Shown: positions 16,621 through 26,930, counted from the stretch's first letter. The stretch is 64,000 bases of DNA from Caulobacter sp. (GCA_016125585.1 WGLL01000009.1:62001-126000), one strand, 5' to 3'. Program-made: numbers and translations. The notes: generated by a model not told the origin, from the letters alone.

Positions 16621-17166
16621 TCAGCCCGCCCTGGCCAGCCAGGCCTGCCGGGTGATCCGGTATTCGACCTCGCCCTCCTCGCTTCCGGGGATAGGGTCGT
16701 TGCACGCCTCCCGGTAGCGGCGCAGGAGGGTCATGCCGAGCTTCTCCATGATCCGCCGCGAGCCGTGGTTCACGGCCATGGTGTCGGCGTGGATGGCCGA
16801 CAGATCCAGGCCGCGAAAGCCGTGCTCGACCAGGGCCGCCGCCCCCTCGAAGCCATAGCCCTGTCCCCAGGCCTCATGCTTTAGACGATAGCCCAGATGA
16901 CCCACGCCGCCTGCTGACACGTCGAGCGCGAACCATCCCATAAACTGTCCGTCATCGAGTCGGAGAGCGGACCAGACGTCGTCCTCCAGACCTCGCGGCA
17001 TCCGGTATAGGGTGGCGTTTCCGGGCGGGACCTCCCGGGGCGTCGGCTGGCCGCCGTTGAGATAGCGCATCACCCGGGAATCCAGCTCCAGGCCATGCAG
17101 GTCATCAACATCCGCCGGCGTCACCGGCCGGAGCCGCAGGCGCACGGTGACCAGAGCGGGCTTCAC
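16621..17166 (-). CDS. GNAT-family N-acetyltransferase (RimJ/RimL-like)
   Basis: The 181-residue protein belongs to the acetyltransf_3 group: TVRLRLRPVTPADVDDLHGLE at the N-terminus, then GYRLKHEAWGQGYGFEGA containing the acetyl-CoA pyrophosphate loop (Q-G-Y-G), and AVNHGSRRIMEKLGM near the end. RimJ/RimL relatives acetylate protein N-termini or small molecules; the substrate is unknown. The GTG start at 17166 overlaps the hflX stop (GTGA), so it is translationally coupled to hflX and part of the hfq-hflX transcript. Confidence 0.85.
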   Translation of the reverse strand: MKPALVTVRLRLRPVTPADVDDLHGLELDSRVMRYLNGGQPTPREVPPGNATLYRMPRGLEDDVWSALRLDDGQFMGWFALDVSAGGVGHLGYRLKHEAWGQGYGFEGAAALVEHGFRGLDLSAIHADTMAVNHGSRRIMEKLGMTLLRRYREACNDPIPGSEEGEVEYRITRQAWLARAG

Positions 17167-18479
17167 GGGACCGAGACGTGCGCCGTCGGAAACAGGCGCT
17201 CGAAACGGCCCAGGGCCTGGCCGTCCAGGCGCGCGCGGATGATCATCTCCCCGTCGCCCTTGTCGTGGCGGTCGGTGACGCGGCCGTGCCGGTAGAGCCA
17301 GGCCAGGGCTTCTCCGGCGCCGACGCCGAGGGTGACGTCGATCTCCGGCGTCTCGTCGACCAGCAGGGCCAGATGGTTGAGCAGCGCCTCGCAGCCTTCG
17401 CCGGTGATGGCGGAGGCGGTCATGGCCCCGGCGCGGCGCGCCGCACCCTCGACATCGGGCCGCTCGTCCTCGGGAACCAGGTCGATCTTGTTCCAAACCT
17501 CCAGCAGGACGCGGTCCTCGTCGTCCCGGCCGACGCCGATTTCGGCCAGGACCGTCTCGACATCCTGCGCCTGGGCCGCGCTATCGACGCTGGCGATATC
17601 CCGCACATGCAGGATGACGTTCGCTTCCTGAACCTCCTCGAGCGTGGCGCGGAAGGCCTCGACCAGTTCGTGCGGCAGATCGGAGATGAAGCCCACCGTG
17701 TCGCTGAGGATGGCCGGCCGGCCGCCGGGCAGCTTCACATTGCGCAGGGTCGGATCCAGGGTGGCGAACAGCATGTCCTGGGCCAGCACCCCGGCGTTGG
17801 TCAGGCGGTTGAACAGCGTCGACTTGCCCGCGTTGGTGTAGCCGACCAGGGCGATTGTCGGGTACGGCGCCTTCTGGCGGGCGGAGCGATGCAGGGTGCG
17901 GGTGCGACGCACCTCCTCCAGCTCCTTCTTCATCTTGACGATCCGGTCGGCGATGGCCCGGCGGTCGAGCTCGATCTGCGTCTCGCCGGGACCACCGGTG
18001 CGGCCGAATCCGCCGCTTTGCCGCTCCAGGTGGGTCCAGGTGCGGACCAGGCGCGACCGTTCATAGGCCAGGCGGGCCAGTTCCACCTGCAGCTTACCTT
18101 CCCGGGTGCGGGCGCGACGGGCGAAGATTTCCAGGATCAGGCCGGTGCGGTCGATGACCTTGACCCCCCACGCCTTCTCGAGATTGCGCTGCTGCACCGG
18201 CGTCAGCTGGTCGTCGACGACCACGACATCGACCTCTTCGACTTCGCACAGCAGCCGCAGTTCCTCGACCTTGCCGCTGCCGAACAGGGTGGCCGGGGTC
18301 TTGCCGCGCAGGGGCGCGATCAGGGTCTCGGCGATCTCCAGGTCGAGCGCCAGCGCCAGGCCGATCGCCTCTTCGAGACGGGCCTGCGGGTCACGCGGCT
18401 GGGCCAGCCCTGATCTCACCGGGTGGATGATCAGGGCCCGCTGAACCGGAACGGCGTGGTCGATGGTTTTCTGGGTCAA
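17163..18479 (-). CDS. hflX: Ribosome-associated GTPase HflX
   Basis: The 438-residue protein has the HflX layout. An N-terminal domain is followed by a coiled, Arg-rich linker with the glycine motif [16 protein letters not shown] (about residues 155-175). The G domain has G1 [10 protein letters not shown]3 DTVGFI and G4 NKID. HflX splits stalled or heat-damaged 70S ribosomes. The start is a TTG at 18479 that overlaps the hfq stop by 4 nt. The hfq-hflX order is conserved across proteobacteria, and HflX expression is probably coupled to hfq. Confidence 0.96.
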   Translation of the reverse strand: MTQKTIDHAVPVQRALIIHPVRSGLAQPRDPQARLEEAIGLALALDLEIAETLIAPLRGKTPATLFGSGKVEELRLLCEVEEVDVVVVDDQLTPVQQRNLEKAWGVKVIDRTGLILEIFARRARTREGKLQVELARLAYERSRLVRTWTHLERQSGGFGRTGGPGETQIELDRRAIADRIVKMKKELEEVRRTRTLHRSARQKAPYPTIALVGYTNAGKSTLFNRLTNAGVLAQDMLFATLDPTLRNVKLPGGRPAILSDTVGFISDLPHELVEAFRATLEEVQEANVILHVRDIASVDSAAQAQDVETVLAEIGVGRDDEDRVLLEVWNKIDLVPEDERPDVEGAARRAGAMTASAITGEGCEALLNHLALLVDETPEIDVTLGVGAGEALAWLYRHGRVTDRHDKGDGEMIIRARLDGQALGRFERLFPTAHVSVP

Positions 18480-18721
18480 TCGTCCTGCTCGGGACCCGGC
18501 TCGTAGAGCTGAACGGGCTGGGCCGGCATGATGGTGGAAATGGCGTGCTTGTAGACGAGCTGGCTCTGTCCGTCCCGACGCAGCAGGACGCAGAAGTTAT
18601 CGAACCAGCTGACCACGCCCTGCAGCTTCACACCGTTGACCAGGAAGATGGTCAGGGGCGTCTTGGACTTGCGCACGCTGTTGAGGAAGGTGTCCTGAAG
18701 GTTCTGCTTTTTTTCTGTCAC
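18476..18721 (-). CDS. hfq: RNA chaperone Hfq
   Basis: The 81-residue protein has both Sm motifs: [20 protein letters not shown] with [20 protein letters not shown] (Sm1) and [10 protein letters not shown] (Sm2, with the YKH triad that binds the 3' U-tail of sRNAs). The C-terminus is short and acidic, as in other alphaproteobacteria. The start is a GTG at 18721 with AAGAGGGA 6-14 nt upstream; an upstream in-frame ATG at 18772 would add a tail unlike the family. Hfq forms a hexamer that pairs sRNAs with mRNAs. A 6 bp hairpin (18749-18763) lies in its leader. Confidence 0.97.
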   Translation of the reverse strand: MTEKKQNLQDTFLNSVRKSKTPLTIFLVNGVKLQGVVSWFDNFCVLLRRDGQSQLVYKHAISTIMPAQPVQLYEPGPEQDD

Positions 18722-18832
18722 GGGGTTATCCCTCTTGATTGGTTCGAACCGGCGCACCGCCGGCTCACACACGAAGTTTGAACGCCGGTCACGACCTTAC
18801 AACGTCGCGACCGCCGCCCGGGCTGCATGGCG

Positions 18833-19696
18833 TCAGATGCCTGCCTTCCGGGCGTGCTGGATATAGAGATCGCGAAGCCGGAGCGCCATCTCTCCTGGAT
18901 GCCCGTTTCCGACCGGTCGGCCGTCAATGGATGTCACCGGAGTGACCAGAGTTCCGGCGCCGGTGATGAAGGCCTCGCGGGCCTCCAGGGCCTCGGCCGG
19001 GGTAAAGGGGCGTTCCTCGACCTTGACGCCCGCCTCCGCGATGACCTCGAGAAGGCTGTGGCGCGTGATGCCGCGCAGGATATTGGCCCCGGTGTCGCGG
19101 GTTCGAAGCACCCCGTCGCGATCAAGGATCCAGGCGTTGGAGGAGGCGCCTTCGGTCACCAGCCCCTCGGCGTCGACGAACCACGCCTCCGCCGCCCCCT
19201 GCTCCCGGGCCGCCTGCTTTGCCAAAACATTGGGCAGCAGGCCGATGGTCTTGATGTCGCAACGGCCCCAGCGGTTCTCCGGCAGGGTAATGACCCCGAC
19301 GCCGGCCTCGGCCTTGGCGTTGCTCGCCTGACGGTCCAGCGCCTTGGCGGTGATCACCAGGCTCGGGGTGACCGGCGTCGTCGGAAAGGCGTGATCGCGG
19401 CGGGCGACGCCGCGGGTGACCTGCAGATACAGCAAGCCCTCGCGCACCCGGTTGCGGCGCAGGGTCTCCTTCAGCACCAGCTCCAGCGCCTTGCGGCTCA
19501 TCGGCATGGGGATGCGCAATTCGCCCAGGCTGCGCTCCAGGCGGGCGAAATGGCCCTCGGCGTCGGACAGACGTCCGCCCATCACCGCCCAGACCTCATA
19601 GACCCCGTCGGCCAACTGGTAGCCGCGATCCTCGATATGGACCACGGCCTCGCCATGGGGCGCGAACCGCCCGTTCACATAGGCCTGCCGCGACAT
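18833..19696 (-). CDS. dat: D-amino-acid transaminase
   Basis: The 287-residue PLP enzyme of fold type IV has the active-site Lys149 in DIKTIGLLPNVLAKQ. It also shows the conserved AWFVDAEGLVTEGASSN cofactor loop and TRDTGANILRGITR phosphate-binding loop. The N-terminal YVNGRFAPHGEAVVHIEDRGYQ matches D-alanine/D-glutamate transaminases. It would make D-amino acids such as D-glutamate or D-alanine for peptidoglycan. Its start codon overlaps the ntrX stop by 1 nt, so it lies at the end of the ntrYX transcript, an arrangement I recall in Caulobacterales. Confidence 0.92.
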   Translation of the reverse strand: MSRQAYVNGRFAPHGEAVVHIEDRGYQLADGVYEVWAVMGGRLSDAEGHFARLERSLGELRIPMPMSRKALELVLKETLRRNRVREGLLYLQVTRGVARRDHAFPTTPVTPSLVITAKALDRQASNAKAEAGVGVITLPENRWGRCDIKTIGLLPNVLAKQAAREQGAAEAWFVDAEGLVTEGASSNAWILDRDGVLRTRDTGANILRGITRHSLLEVIAEAGVKVEERPFTPAEALEAREAFITGAGTLVTPVTSIDGRPVGNGHPGEMALRLRDLYIQHARKAGI

Positions 19697-21087
19697 CAGA
19701 CGTCCTCTTCCTCGGTCACCCGGCTGCTGGTCAGGCCCAGTGACTTGAGCTTGCGGTGGAGGGCCGAGCGTTCCATGCCGATGAAGGCGGCGGTGCGGCT
19801 GATGTTGCCGCCAAAGCGCAGGATCTGGGCGTTGAGGTATTCGCGCTCGAACAACTCCCGGGCCTCGCGCAGAGGCAGAGCGATGATCCGTTCAGGGCCG
19901 ATCGTCCCCGCTTGACCGGCGGCCGACACCTCGGAGGGCAGCATTTCCGCGGTGATCTCCTCGGCCGGGTCGCCCGAAGCCAGGATCAGCATCCGCTCGA
20001 CGTTGTTACGCAGCTGGCGAACGTTGCCGGGCCAGTCATGGACCTGAAGGGTCGCCAGGGCGTCGGGGGCCAGCTTGCGGCGCGGCAGGTTGGTCGTCTC
20101 GGCGATGCGGTCGATGAAATACTCGATCAGTTCGGGCACATCATCACGACGCTCCGAAAGCCCCGGCACCCTGATCGGCACGACATTGAGCCGGTGGAAG
20201 AGATCCTCCCGGAACCGGCCGGAGGCGATCTCCTCCTTCAGGTCGCGCGACGACGATGAAATGACCCGGACATCGACCTGGACGTCGGTGTCTCCGCCGA
20301 CGCGCCGGAACCGCTGCTCCACAAGCACCCGCAGGATGCGGCTCTGGGTCTCGCGGGGCATTTCGGCGACCTCGTCGAGATAGAGGGTGCCGCCATGGGC
20401 ATGCTCGAACACCCCGATCTTGCGGGGCCGGCCGCCCTCCCCTTCCTCGCCGAACAGTTCCAGGTCCATCCGTTCCGGCGCCATGCCGGCGGCGCTGAGC
20501 GGCACGAAGGCGGCCTTGCTGCGGGGACTGGCGTTGTGAATCAGCCGGGCGACCATTTCCTTGCCCGACCCCTGCGGTCCGGCGATCAACACCCGGCTGT
20601 TGGCCGGCGCGACCTTGGCGATCATCTGCCTCAGGCCCTGGGCGGCGCTCGACTTGCCGATCAGGCCGTCGGGCGTCAGGCTTTGGGCCCGCAGGCGGCG
20701 GTTCTCGCGCTTCAGGCTGGCCGATTCCAGCGCCCGCTCGACGACCATCAGCAGGCGGTCGGACTTGAACGGCTTTTCGAGGAACTCATAGGCGCCCCGC
20801 TTGATGGCGCTGACCGCCGTCTCGATGTTGCCGTGTCCGCTGATCATGATGACCGGCAGGTCCGGATCGAGCCCCTTGATCATGTCGAGCAGTTCGAGGC
20901 CGTCCATGCCGCCGCCCTGCATCCAGATGTCCAGCACCAATAGCGCCGGCTTGCGGGCCCCGATGGCGGCGAGCGCCTGTTCGGCATCGGCCGCGGTGCG
21001 CACCGCGTGACCCTCATCGCTGAGGATCCCGGCCACCAGATCGCGGATATCGGCCTCGTCATCGACCACAAGAACGTCAGACGCCAT
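19696..21087 (-). CDS. ntrX: NtrX response regulator, AAA+ without GAFTGA
   Basis: The 463-residue NtrC-family regulator has a receiver domain (phospho-Asp53 in LLVLDIWM), an AAA+ domain (Walker A AGPQGSGKE, Walker B GGTLYLDEVAEM), and a C-terminal Fis-type HTH ending ISRTAAFIGMERSALHRKL. The loop that normally carries GAFTGA, the sigma-54 contact, reads ELFGEEGEGGRPRKIG and lacks the motif. It may therefore act independently of sigma-54. Its partner kinase NtrY is encoded just upstream with an 11 nt overlap. NtrYX systems respond to nitrogen, redox or envelope cues in alphaproteobacteria. Confidence 0.95.
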   Translation of the reverse strand: MASDVLVVDDEADIRDLVAGILSDEGHAVRTAADAEQALAAIGARKPALLVLDIWMQGGGMDGLELLDMIKGLDPDLPVIMISGHGNIETAVSAIKRGAYEFLEKPFKSDRLLMVVERALESASLKRENRRLRAQSLTPDGLIGKSSAAQGLRQMIAKVAPANSRVLIAGPQGSGKEMVARLIHNASPRSKAAFVPLSAAGMAPERMDLELFGEEGEGGRPRKIGVFEHAHGGTLYLDEVAEMPRETQSRILRVLVEQRFRRVGGDTDVQVDVRVISSSSRDLKEEIASGRFREDLFHRLNVVPIRVPGLSERRDDVPELIEYFIDRIAETTNLPRRKLAPDALATLQVHDWPGNVRQLRNNVERMLILASGDPAEEITAEMLPSEVSAAGQAGTIGPERIIALPLREARELFEREYLNAQILRFGGNISRTAAFIGMERSALHRKLKSLGLTSSRVTEEEDV

Positions 21088-23320
21088 TGGTCACCTTTCG
21101 ACTTTTCTTGGCCGGGGGCGAGGCCTGGGCCGTCGCCACCGGCGGGAACTTCAAGGTCACGCGGGCCCCGCTGAGGGTGACCGCGTCGGACAGCAGCAAT
21201 TCGCCGCCATGTTCTTCGAGAATGCGTTTGACGATCGCCAGCCCGAGGCCCGTGCCCTTCTCGCGGGTGGTGACATAGGGCTCGGTCAGGCGATCACGAT
21301 CCCGGCTCGGCAGGCCGACTCCGTTGTCCTCGACGACGAAACAGAAACCGTGCTCATCGGCGACCAGATTGGCCAGAATGCGGCCCTTGTCGCCGCCGCC
21401 CCTGCCGCTGATCGCCTCGGCGGCATTCTTCAGCACATTGGCCAGGGCCTGGGCCAGCATCCGGTCATCGCAGGTCAGCACCAGGCCCTCCGGCGGCGGG
21501 CCCATCTCCACGGCGATGTCGGGGCTGGCCACGCGCTGGGCGAAGACCGCCTGCCGCAGCAGCTCGGCCGGGTCGTGGGCGCCGAATTTCGGGGTCGGCA
21601 TCCGGGCGAAGGCGCTGAACTCATCGACCATGCGGCCGATGTCCCCGACCTGGCGGATGATGGTGTCGGTGCAGCGGTCGAAGGTTTCCAGATCGCCGGT
21701 GATCTCGCTGCGATACTTGCGCCGCAGCCGCTCGGCCGACAGCTGGATTGGCGTCAGCGGGTTCTTGATCTCATGGGCGATGCGGCGCGCGACATCCTTC
21801 CAGGCGGCGTTGCGCTGGGCCGTGACCAGACGGGTGATGTCGTCAAACGTCAGCACCACGCCGTCGTCGCCGGCCACCCCGGCCCGAACCCTCAGGCGCA
21901 GGGTCTCGTCTCCCCGCACCACATCGACCTCGGTCTCGGCCTCGATACGGGTCTCCAGGGCGCTGGCCCAGACCTGCGCCAGCTCCGGCGCGACCTCGGT
22001 CAGCTTGCGGCCCTGCATGCCCTCGCCTTCGAGATGCAGCAGCCGCGCCGCCTGGCGGTTGGCGGCCGAAATGACGCCGTCGGCATTGACGCCCAGGACG
22101 CCGGCGCTGACGCCAAGCAGCACCGTTTCGATGAACATGCGCCGGGATTCGGCGTCGAGGCTGGCCACGGTCAGGGCCGTCTGCTGGGCCTGAAGATCAC
22201 CTGCCATACTATTGAATGCGCGGGACAATACGGCGATGTCCTCGGGTTCGTTTCCGATCTCCACCCGCGCGCTCAGATGCCCCGCGGCCACCTGCCCCGC
22301 AGCCTGGACGACCCGGGCGATCGGGATGGCGATCTGGTTGGCCACGGTGATCGCCAGCCAGATGGCGGCGATCAGCACCAGCAGGGCGGTCTCCAGAAAG
22401 CTCAGCGCGAACACCGCCTGCACCATGCCCCGACGCTTGGCGGCGTCGCGATAGGCGATCAGCGAGGCCTCGGTCTCGCGAAGGTGCGCCAGGATGCCCG
22501 GGTCGACCGGCCGGACCACATAAAGATAGGCGCCGTCCTCGAAGCCCTTGAGCTTGTAAAGAGCCCGGAACAGATCGGTGGACTCGAAGGGCCGCAGCGA
22601 GATCTCCTCCTCGGCGATCTGGTAGCTGGAGGCCGGGGGAGCAAGAAAGGCGGGCGGGTCCTCGGCTTCGGCCCGCGACAGGATGCGACCGTCGCGATCG
22701 AGGATGTAGGCCGCCGAGAATCCCCGATAGGAGGCCTGGGTGGCCATGAAGTGGCCGAACGCCATCGGGCGGGTCTTGATGAAGGGGGCCGCCTCGTTGA
22801 GGTCGCCGGCCATCAGGGTCATGTCCGAGCGGATCGCCCGGCTCTGTTCGGCCACATAGGAGCGGGCCACATCGCCGGATTTCTCGACGACGGTCCGCAC
22901 CCTCTGACTGAACCAGGTTTCGACGCCCTGGGTGACCAGGGCGCCGGAAAACAGCGCCACGACCAGGGCCGGCGCCACGGCGGCCAGGGCGAACAGCAGG
23001 AGGAAGCGGCGGTGCAGCCGCGCTCCGGCGTCTCCGGAGCCCTGATTGATGACCTGACGGACCCGCCGCCCGATCAGGATGGCGATGCCGAGGATCAGGA
23101 CCAGGTTGACGCCCAGCACCGCCAGAACGGTGCGGCTGGCCGGGCCAACGAGCTCGCCGCTGGGCGGAGACGTCGCCAGAAACGCCCCGAGCCCCGTCAG
23201 CGCGGTGGACAGGGCGAAGGCCCCGGCCAGCAGGTAGCGCGATTCCAGAATGCGCCGCCGCGCCGGGCCCCTTGCGGGCTCGTCTGCCGGCGCGTCAGTG
23301 GCGGACTGGCTGTCGCTCAT
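21077..23320 (-). CDS. ntrY: NtrY membrane sensor histidine kinase
   Basis: The 747-residue kinase has about four transmembrane helices in two groups. The first lies within residues 25-130, and one follows the periplasmic sensor region near 300-325. Then come HAMP (about 320-375), PAS (about 390-490), a HisKA domain with phospho-His516 in [15 protein letters not shown], and an HATPase domain with N (NVLKNAAEA), G1 (VEDNGVGLP) and G2 (KGTGLGLAIVKRI) boxes. It phosphorylates NtrX. A 57 bp gap separates it from ntrC, so it may have its own promoter or be read from the dusB-ntrBC transcript. Confidence 0.95.
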   Translation of the reverse strand: MSDSQSATDAPADEPARGPARRRILESRYLLAGAFALSTALTGLGAFLATSPPSGELVGPASRTVLAVLGVNLVLILGIAILIGRRVRQVINQGSGDAGARLHRRFLLLFALAAVAPALVVALFSGALVTQGVETWFSQRVRTVVEKSGDVARSYVAEQSRAIRSDMTLMAGDLNEAAPFIKTRPMAFGHFMATQASYRGFSAAYILDRDGRILSRAEAEDPPAFLAPPASSYQIAEEEISLRPFESTDLFRALYKLKGFEDGAYLYVVRPVDPGILAHLRETEASLIAYRDAAKRRGMVQAVFALSFLETALLVLIAAIWLAITVANQIAIPIARVVQAAGQVAAGHLSARVEIGNEPEDIAVLSRAFNSMAGDLQAQQTALTVASLDAESRRMFIETVLLGVSAGVLGVNADGVISAANRQAARLLHLEGEGMQGRKLTEVAPELAQVWASALETRIEAETEVDVVRGDETLRLRVRAGVAGDDGVVLTFDDITRLVTAQRNAAWKDVARRIAHEIKNPLTPIQLSAERLRRKYRSEITGDLETFDRCTDTIIRQVGDIGRMVDEFSAFARMPTPKFGAHDPAELLRQAVFAQRVASPDIAVEMGPPPEGLVLTCDDRMLAQALANVLKNAAEAISGRGGGDKGRILANLVADEHGFCFVVEDNGVGLPSRDRDRLTEPYVTTREKGTGLGLAIVKRILEEHGGELLLSDAVTLSGARVTLKFPPVATAQASPPAKKSRKVTNGV

Positions 23321-23377
23321 GGCCGCAGCCTAAGGCGATATGTGCTAAATACTCAACACCTATGTTGCCCGAATGCG

Positions 23378-24799
23378 TCAGCGTTTGCCGCGGGTCAGTT
23401 CAACGCCCAGGTCGACGATCTTCTTGCGCAGGGTATTGCGGTTGAGGCCGAGGATATCGGCGGCCCGCACCTGATTACCTCGGGTCGCGGCGAGGGTCAG
23501 GCGGATCAGCGGGCGTTCGACCTCTTCCAGAATGCGGTCATAGAGGCCGGGCGGCGGCAGACCCTCGGGCTGGTCGGCGAAATAGCTGGCCAGATGCCGC
23601 TCGATCAGGGCCGACAGGGTGACGGGCCCCTCCTCCCCCGCGACGACCGGGGCCTGCTCCTGCAGTTCGCGCTCGACGATGCGGGCGGTGATCTGTTCCT
23701 CGGCATAGAGGGCGCAGATCCGGCGGATGAGGTTTTCCAGTTCCCGCACATTGCCAGGCCAGTTGTGGGTCTTCAGCCGCTCGAGGGCCGACTGGTCGAT
23801 GGTCTTGGCCGGCAGGCCCTCGCGGGCGGCGCGCAGGAGGAAGCTGCGGGCCAGGTCGGGGATGTCCTCGGTGCGATCACGCAGCGGCGGCAGGCGCAGC
23901 GGCGCGACATTGAGGCGGAAGAACAGGTCCTCGCGGAACAGTCCCTGGCGGATCAGGCCGCGCAGGTCGCGGTTGGTCGCCGCGATCAGCCGGACATTCG
24001 GCGGGCGGCCGGTCTTGGGATTGACCGCAGGCTCGGCCCCGTCGATGACCCGCAGCAGGCGGCTCTGGGCGTCCAGCGGCATGTCGCCGATCTCATCGAG
24101 GAACAGGGTGCCGCCGTCCGCCTCGACCAGCTTGCCCAGGTCGCCCTCGCCCCGGCCGAACAGTTCGGCCTCGACCCGTTCCCTGGGTACGGCCGCCAGA
24201 TTGATGACCACGAACTTGCCGTCCCGACGACGCCCGAGGTCATGCAGGGCGCGCGCCACCAGTTCCTTGCCCGACCCGGACTCCCCCAGGATCAGAACCG
24301 TGAGATCGGCGCCCACCAGCCGGGCGATGGTGCGATAGACCTCCTGCATCGGCGCTGAGCGGCCGATCAGCGGCAGCCGTTCGTCCTTCAGCGCCCGGGC
24401 CTGGGCCTTGCTGGCCTCGCTGTCGAGGGGGCGGGACATGGCCCGCCGCGCCGCCGCGGTCACCTCGTCCAGGTCGAATGGCTTGGAGAGATATTCAAAG
24501 GCCCCGGCGTCGGCGGCGTTGACCGCGGTCAGCAGCGTGTTCTGGGCGCTCATGACGATGACGGGCAGCTTGGGCCGGTCCTTGCGGATGCGCGGCAGGA
24601 CATTGAAGACGTTTTCGTCCGGCATCATCACATCGGTGATGATCAGGTCGCCCTCGCCTTCGGACACCCACTTCATCAGGGTCGTCACATTGCCCGTGGC
24701 CCGCACCTGATAGCCCAGCCGGGTGAAGGCCTGGCTGAGCACCAGGCGGATCGAATTGTCGTCGTCCGCGATCAGGATCTTCTTGTTGGCGGGATTCAT
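23378..24799 (-). CDS. ntrC: NtrC nitrogen response regulator lacking GAFTGA
   Basis: The 473-residue regulator has a receiver domain with phospho-Asp56 (IITDVMMP), an AAA+ domain with Walker [10 protein letters not shown] and Walker [13 protein letters not shown], and a Fis-type HTH at the end ([17 protein letters not shown]). The AAA+ L1 loop is shortened to [15 protein letters not shown], so the sigma-54-contacting GAFTGA is absent, as I recall for Caulobacter NtrC. It would control nitrogen assimilation genes such as glnA, probably with sigma-70 or as a repressor. It overlaps ntrB by 4 nt. Confidence 0.96.
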   Translation of the reverse strand: MNPANKKILIADDDNSIRLVLSQAFTRLGYQVRATGNVTTLMKWVSEGEGDLIITDVMMPDENVFNVLPRIRKDRPKLPVIVMSAQNTLLTAVNAADAGAFEYLSKPFDLDEVTAAARRAMSRPLDSEASKAQARALKDERLPLIGRSAPMQEVYRTIARLVGADLTVLILGESGSGKELVARALHDLGRRRDGKFVVINLAAVPRERVEAELFGRGEGDLGKLVEADGGTLFLDEIGDMPLDAQSRLLRVIDGAEPAVNPKTGRPPNVRLIAATNRDLRGLIRQGLFREDLFFRLNVAPLRLPPLRDRTEDIPDLARSFLLRAAREGLPAKTIDQSALERLKTHNWPGNVRELENLIRRICALYAEEQITARIVERELQEQAPVVAGEEGPVTLSALIERHLASYFADQPEGLPPPGLYDRILEEVERPLIRLTLAATRGNQVRAADILGLNRNTLRKKIVDLGVELTRGKR

Positions 24800-25911
24800 G
24801 AGGCGGGGGTCTCCGACGCGACGGGCAGCAACACGCGGAACACGGTGCAGCCCGGCTCCGATTCAAAATCGATCAGTCCGCCGTGGGCCCCGACCAGCTT
24901 GGCCACCAGGGGCAGGCCCAGGCCCGCGCCGTTGGCCTTGGAGGTGATGAAGGGCTGGAACAGATGGTCGCGAACATTGACCGGGACGCCCGGCCCGTTG
25001 TCCTGGATGCGCACCTCGAGCGGGGCCGCCTTCTGGATGCGGCCATCGGCGCCGCGGACCTTCACGCCTGGCCGCCACGCAGTGGAGATCAGCAGTTCGC
25101 CACGACCGTCGCGACGGGCATGGGCGGCCTCCGCCGCGTTCTTCACCAGATTGAGGAAGATCTGGATCAGGTGATCCTCGTCCCCCGACACCGGCGGCAG
25201 CGAGGGATCGTAGTTTTCCCTGAGGGTCAGGCCATCGGCGACGCCGTTGGCGGCCAGGGCGCGGACGCGGTCGAGGACCTCGTGGATGTTGACGGCGGTG
25301 CGTTGCGGCAGGGCCTCGTCGGAGAAGGCTTCCATGCGGTCGACAAGGCGGCGGATCCGCTCGGTCTCATCGACGATCAGCTGCGCCAGCGGCGCGTCCT
25401 CCGCCGCCGCCCCGGCCTTGAGGAGCTGGGCTGCGCCGCGAATCCCGGCCAGAGGGTTCTTGATCTCATGGGCCAGCATCTGACCCAGGCCGACGACCGA
25501 TCGCAGTCCCGACGGATCGGCGGCCCGCTCGAAGCCGATGGCCCCGCCCCGCAGGCGCAGGGTCAGCAGAACCGATCCGTCGCCCAGCGGAGTCGCGGCG
25601 CCGTCTGCCGTGAAGGTCGCCTGGCCGAACAGCCCGATCTGCACCCCGTGTTCCCGGACACGAACATCTTCCGTCAGGGCCCGGTCCAGCAATCGCCCCA
25701 GCGGCGAGTCCTCGGGCAACGCCGCGCGGAAGCGGCCCCGGGTCAGCAGGGCGAGGCCCTGACCGAACAGGCCCTCGGCGGCTTCATTGACCGCACACAG
25801 CGCGCCGTCGGCGTCGATCACCAGGGCGGGGTCGGGGCTGAGTTCGAACGCGGCCGCGCCGATCGTCTCCCTGGCGCGCCGGGCCGCCTGCAGACCGGTT
25901 GAGGGCGTCAT
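24796..25911 (-). CDS. ntrB: NtrB nitrogen sensor histidine kinase
   Basis: The 371-residue soluble kinase has an N-terminal PAS domain (about 10-120), a HisKA domain with phospho-His148 in [16 protein letters not shown], and an HATPase domain (N-box [12 protein letters not shown]1 [10 protein letters not shown]2 [13 protein letters not shown]). NtrB phosphorylates or dephosphorylates NtrC under PII control. It lacks membrane segments. It is coupled to dusB upstream and ntrC downstream by 4 nt overlaps, the classic nifR3-ntrB-ntrC operon of alphaproteobacteria. Confidence 0.96.
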   Translation of the reverse strand: MTPSTGLQAARRARETIGAAAFELSPDPALVIDADGALCAVNEAAEGLFGQGLALLTRGRFRAALPEDSPLGRLLDRALTEDVRVREHGVQIGLFGQATFTADGAATPLGDGSVLLTLRLRGGAIGFERAADPSGLRSVVGLGQMLAHEIKNPLAGIRGAAQLLKAGAAAEDAPLAQLIVDETERIRRLVDRMEAFSDEALPQRTAVNIHEVLDRVRALAANGVADGLTLRENYDPSLPPVSGDEDHLIQIFLNLVKNAAEAAHARRDGRGELLISTAWRPGVKVRGADGRIQKAAPLEVRIQDNGPGVPVNVRDHLFQPFITSKANGAGLGLPLVAKLVGAHGGLIDFESEPGCTVFRVLLPVASETPAS

Positions 25912-26930
25912 GCCGCCAGCCTCCGATCAGGCCGGGTCCACAGGGCGGTCAGTTCGGTCTCGACCTCGGCAGGGGTCTCCAGACGGCACAGCCGGGCCCG
26001 GGCGGCGCGGCGGGCGGCGGCGTCCAGCGGGTGCGGCGCCGCCTCGATATAGGAGGCCAGATGCTTGCGGAACATCTTCAGGCCGATCCGGTCGCCATAG
26101 AAGCCCAGCGCGTCGCGGAAATGGTCCAGGGCGATCCCTAGCCGGGCGTCGAGATCCGGCTCCACGGCGGCTCCGCCGTCCAGGACCGCATCCAGGTCGC
26201 GGGCGATCCAGGGACGACCGTAGGCGCCCCGGCCGATCATCACCCCGTCGGCGCCGCTGGCCTCCAGGGCCTGTTGCGCGGTGCTCTGGTCGATAATGTC
26301 GCCGTTGACGATCACCGGAACCGAGACTTCGGCCTTGACCGCCGCCACCGCTGACCAGTCCGCCGCGCCCTTGTAGAACTGACAGCGGGTGCGGCCGTGA
26401 ACGGTGATCGCCCGGGCGCCGACCGCTTCGGCGCGGGCGGCGAATTCAGGGGCGTTGCGGCTGGCGTCGTCCCAGCCCAGGCGCATCTTGACGGTGACCG
26501 GCAGGTCGACGGCGTCGACGGCTGCGGCGACCAGGTCCTGCGCCAGATCTAGGTCGCGCATCAGCGCCGAACCCGACAGAGAGCCGGTCACTTCCTTGGC
26601 CGGACAGCCGAAGTTGAGATCGATGATCTGGGCGCCGGCGGCCTGGGCCAGACGCGCGCCTGCCGCCATCATCGCCACATCCCTGCCGACGAGTTGCACC
26701 ACCATCAGCGGCAGGCCCTCGCCGACCGCAGCACGCCGCACGATATCAGGACGGCCGCGCGCGAATTCCGCGCAGGCGACCATCTCGGTGGCGACATAGC
26801 CGGCGCCGAGACGCGCGGCGGCGCGCCGGAACGGGAGGTCGGAAACCCCCGTCATCGGGGCCAGCCAGACCCGACTATTGACCGCAACATCCCCGACCGA
26901 GAGCATTTTGCCCATTTCTTGTTCAATCAC
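25908..26930 (-). CDS. dusB: tRNA-dihydrouridine synthase DusB (NifR3)
   Basis: The 340-residue FMN enzyme reduces uridine to dihydrouridine in tRNA D-loops. It shows the TIM-barrel opening VWLAPMTGVSDLPFRR, the catalytic Cys in LNFGCPAKEVTGSLSG, the H-G-R-T-R-C loop ITVHGRTRCQFYKG, and the FMN phosphate-binding GADGVMIGRGAYGRPW. It was long called nifR3 because it precedes ntrBC. The 4 nt overlap with ntrB shows coupling. It diverges from ispDF across 75 bp, which must hold both promoters. Confidence 0.96.
   Translation of the reverse strand: MIEQEMGKMLSVGDVAVNSRVWLAPMTGVSDLPFRRAAARLGAGYVATEMVACAEFARGRPDIVRRAAVGEGLPLMVVQLVGRDVAMMAAGARLAQAAGAQIIDLNFGCPAKEVTGSLSGSALMRDLDLAQDLVAAAVDAVDLPVTVKMRLGWDDASRNAPEFAARAEAVGARAITVHGRTRCQFYKGAADWSAVAAVKAEVSVPVIVNGDIIDQSTAQQALEASGADGVMIGRGAYGRPWIARDLDAVLDGGAAVEPDLDARLGIALDHFRDALGFYGDRIGLKMFRKHLASYIEAAPHPLDAAARRAARARLCRLETPAEVETELTALWTRPDRRLAA

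Noticed and set aside
18741-18750. GGTTCGAACC, resembling a tRNA T-loop
   Set aside because: It is a short palindrome without matching stems. It lies in the hfq leader.
21209-24358. 1049-codon open frame on the plus strand
   Set aside because: It lies antisense to ntrY and ntrC, whose domains are unmistakable. It is low-complexity (Gln/Gly/Arg/His-rich) and arises from high-GC codon bias.
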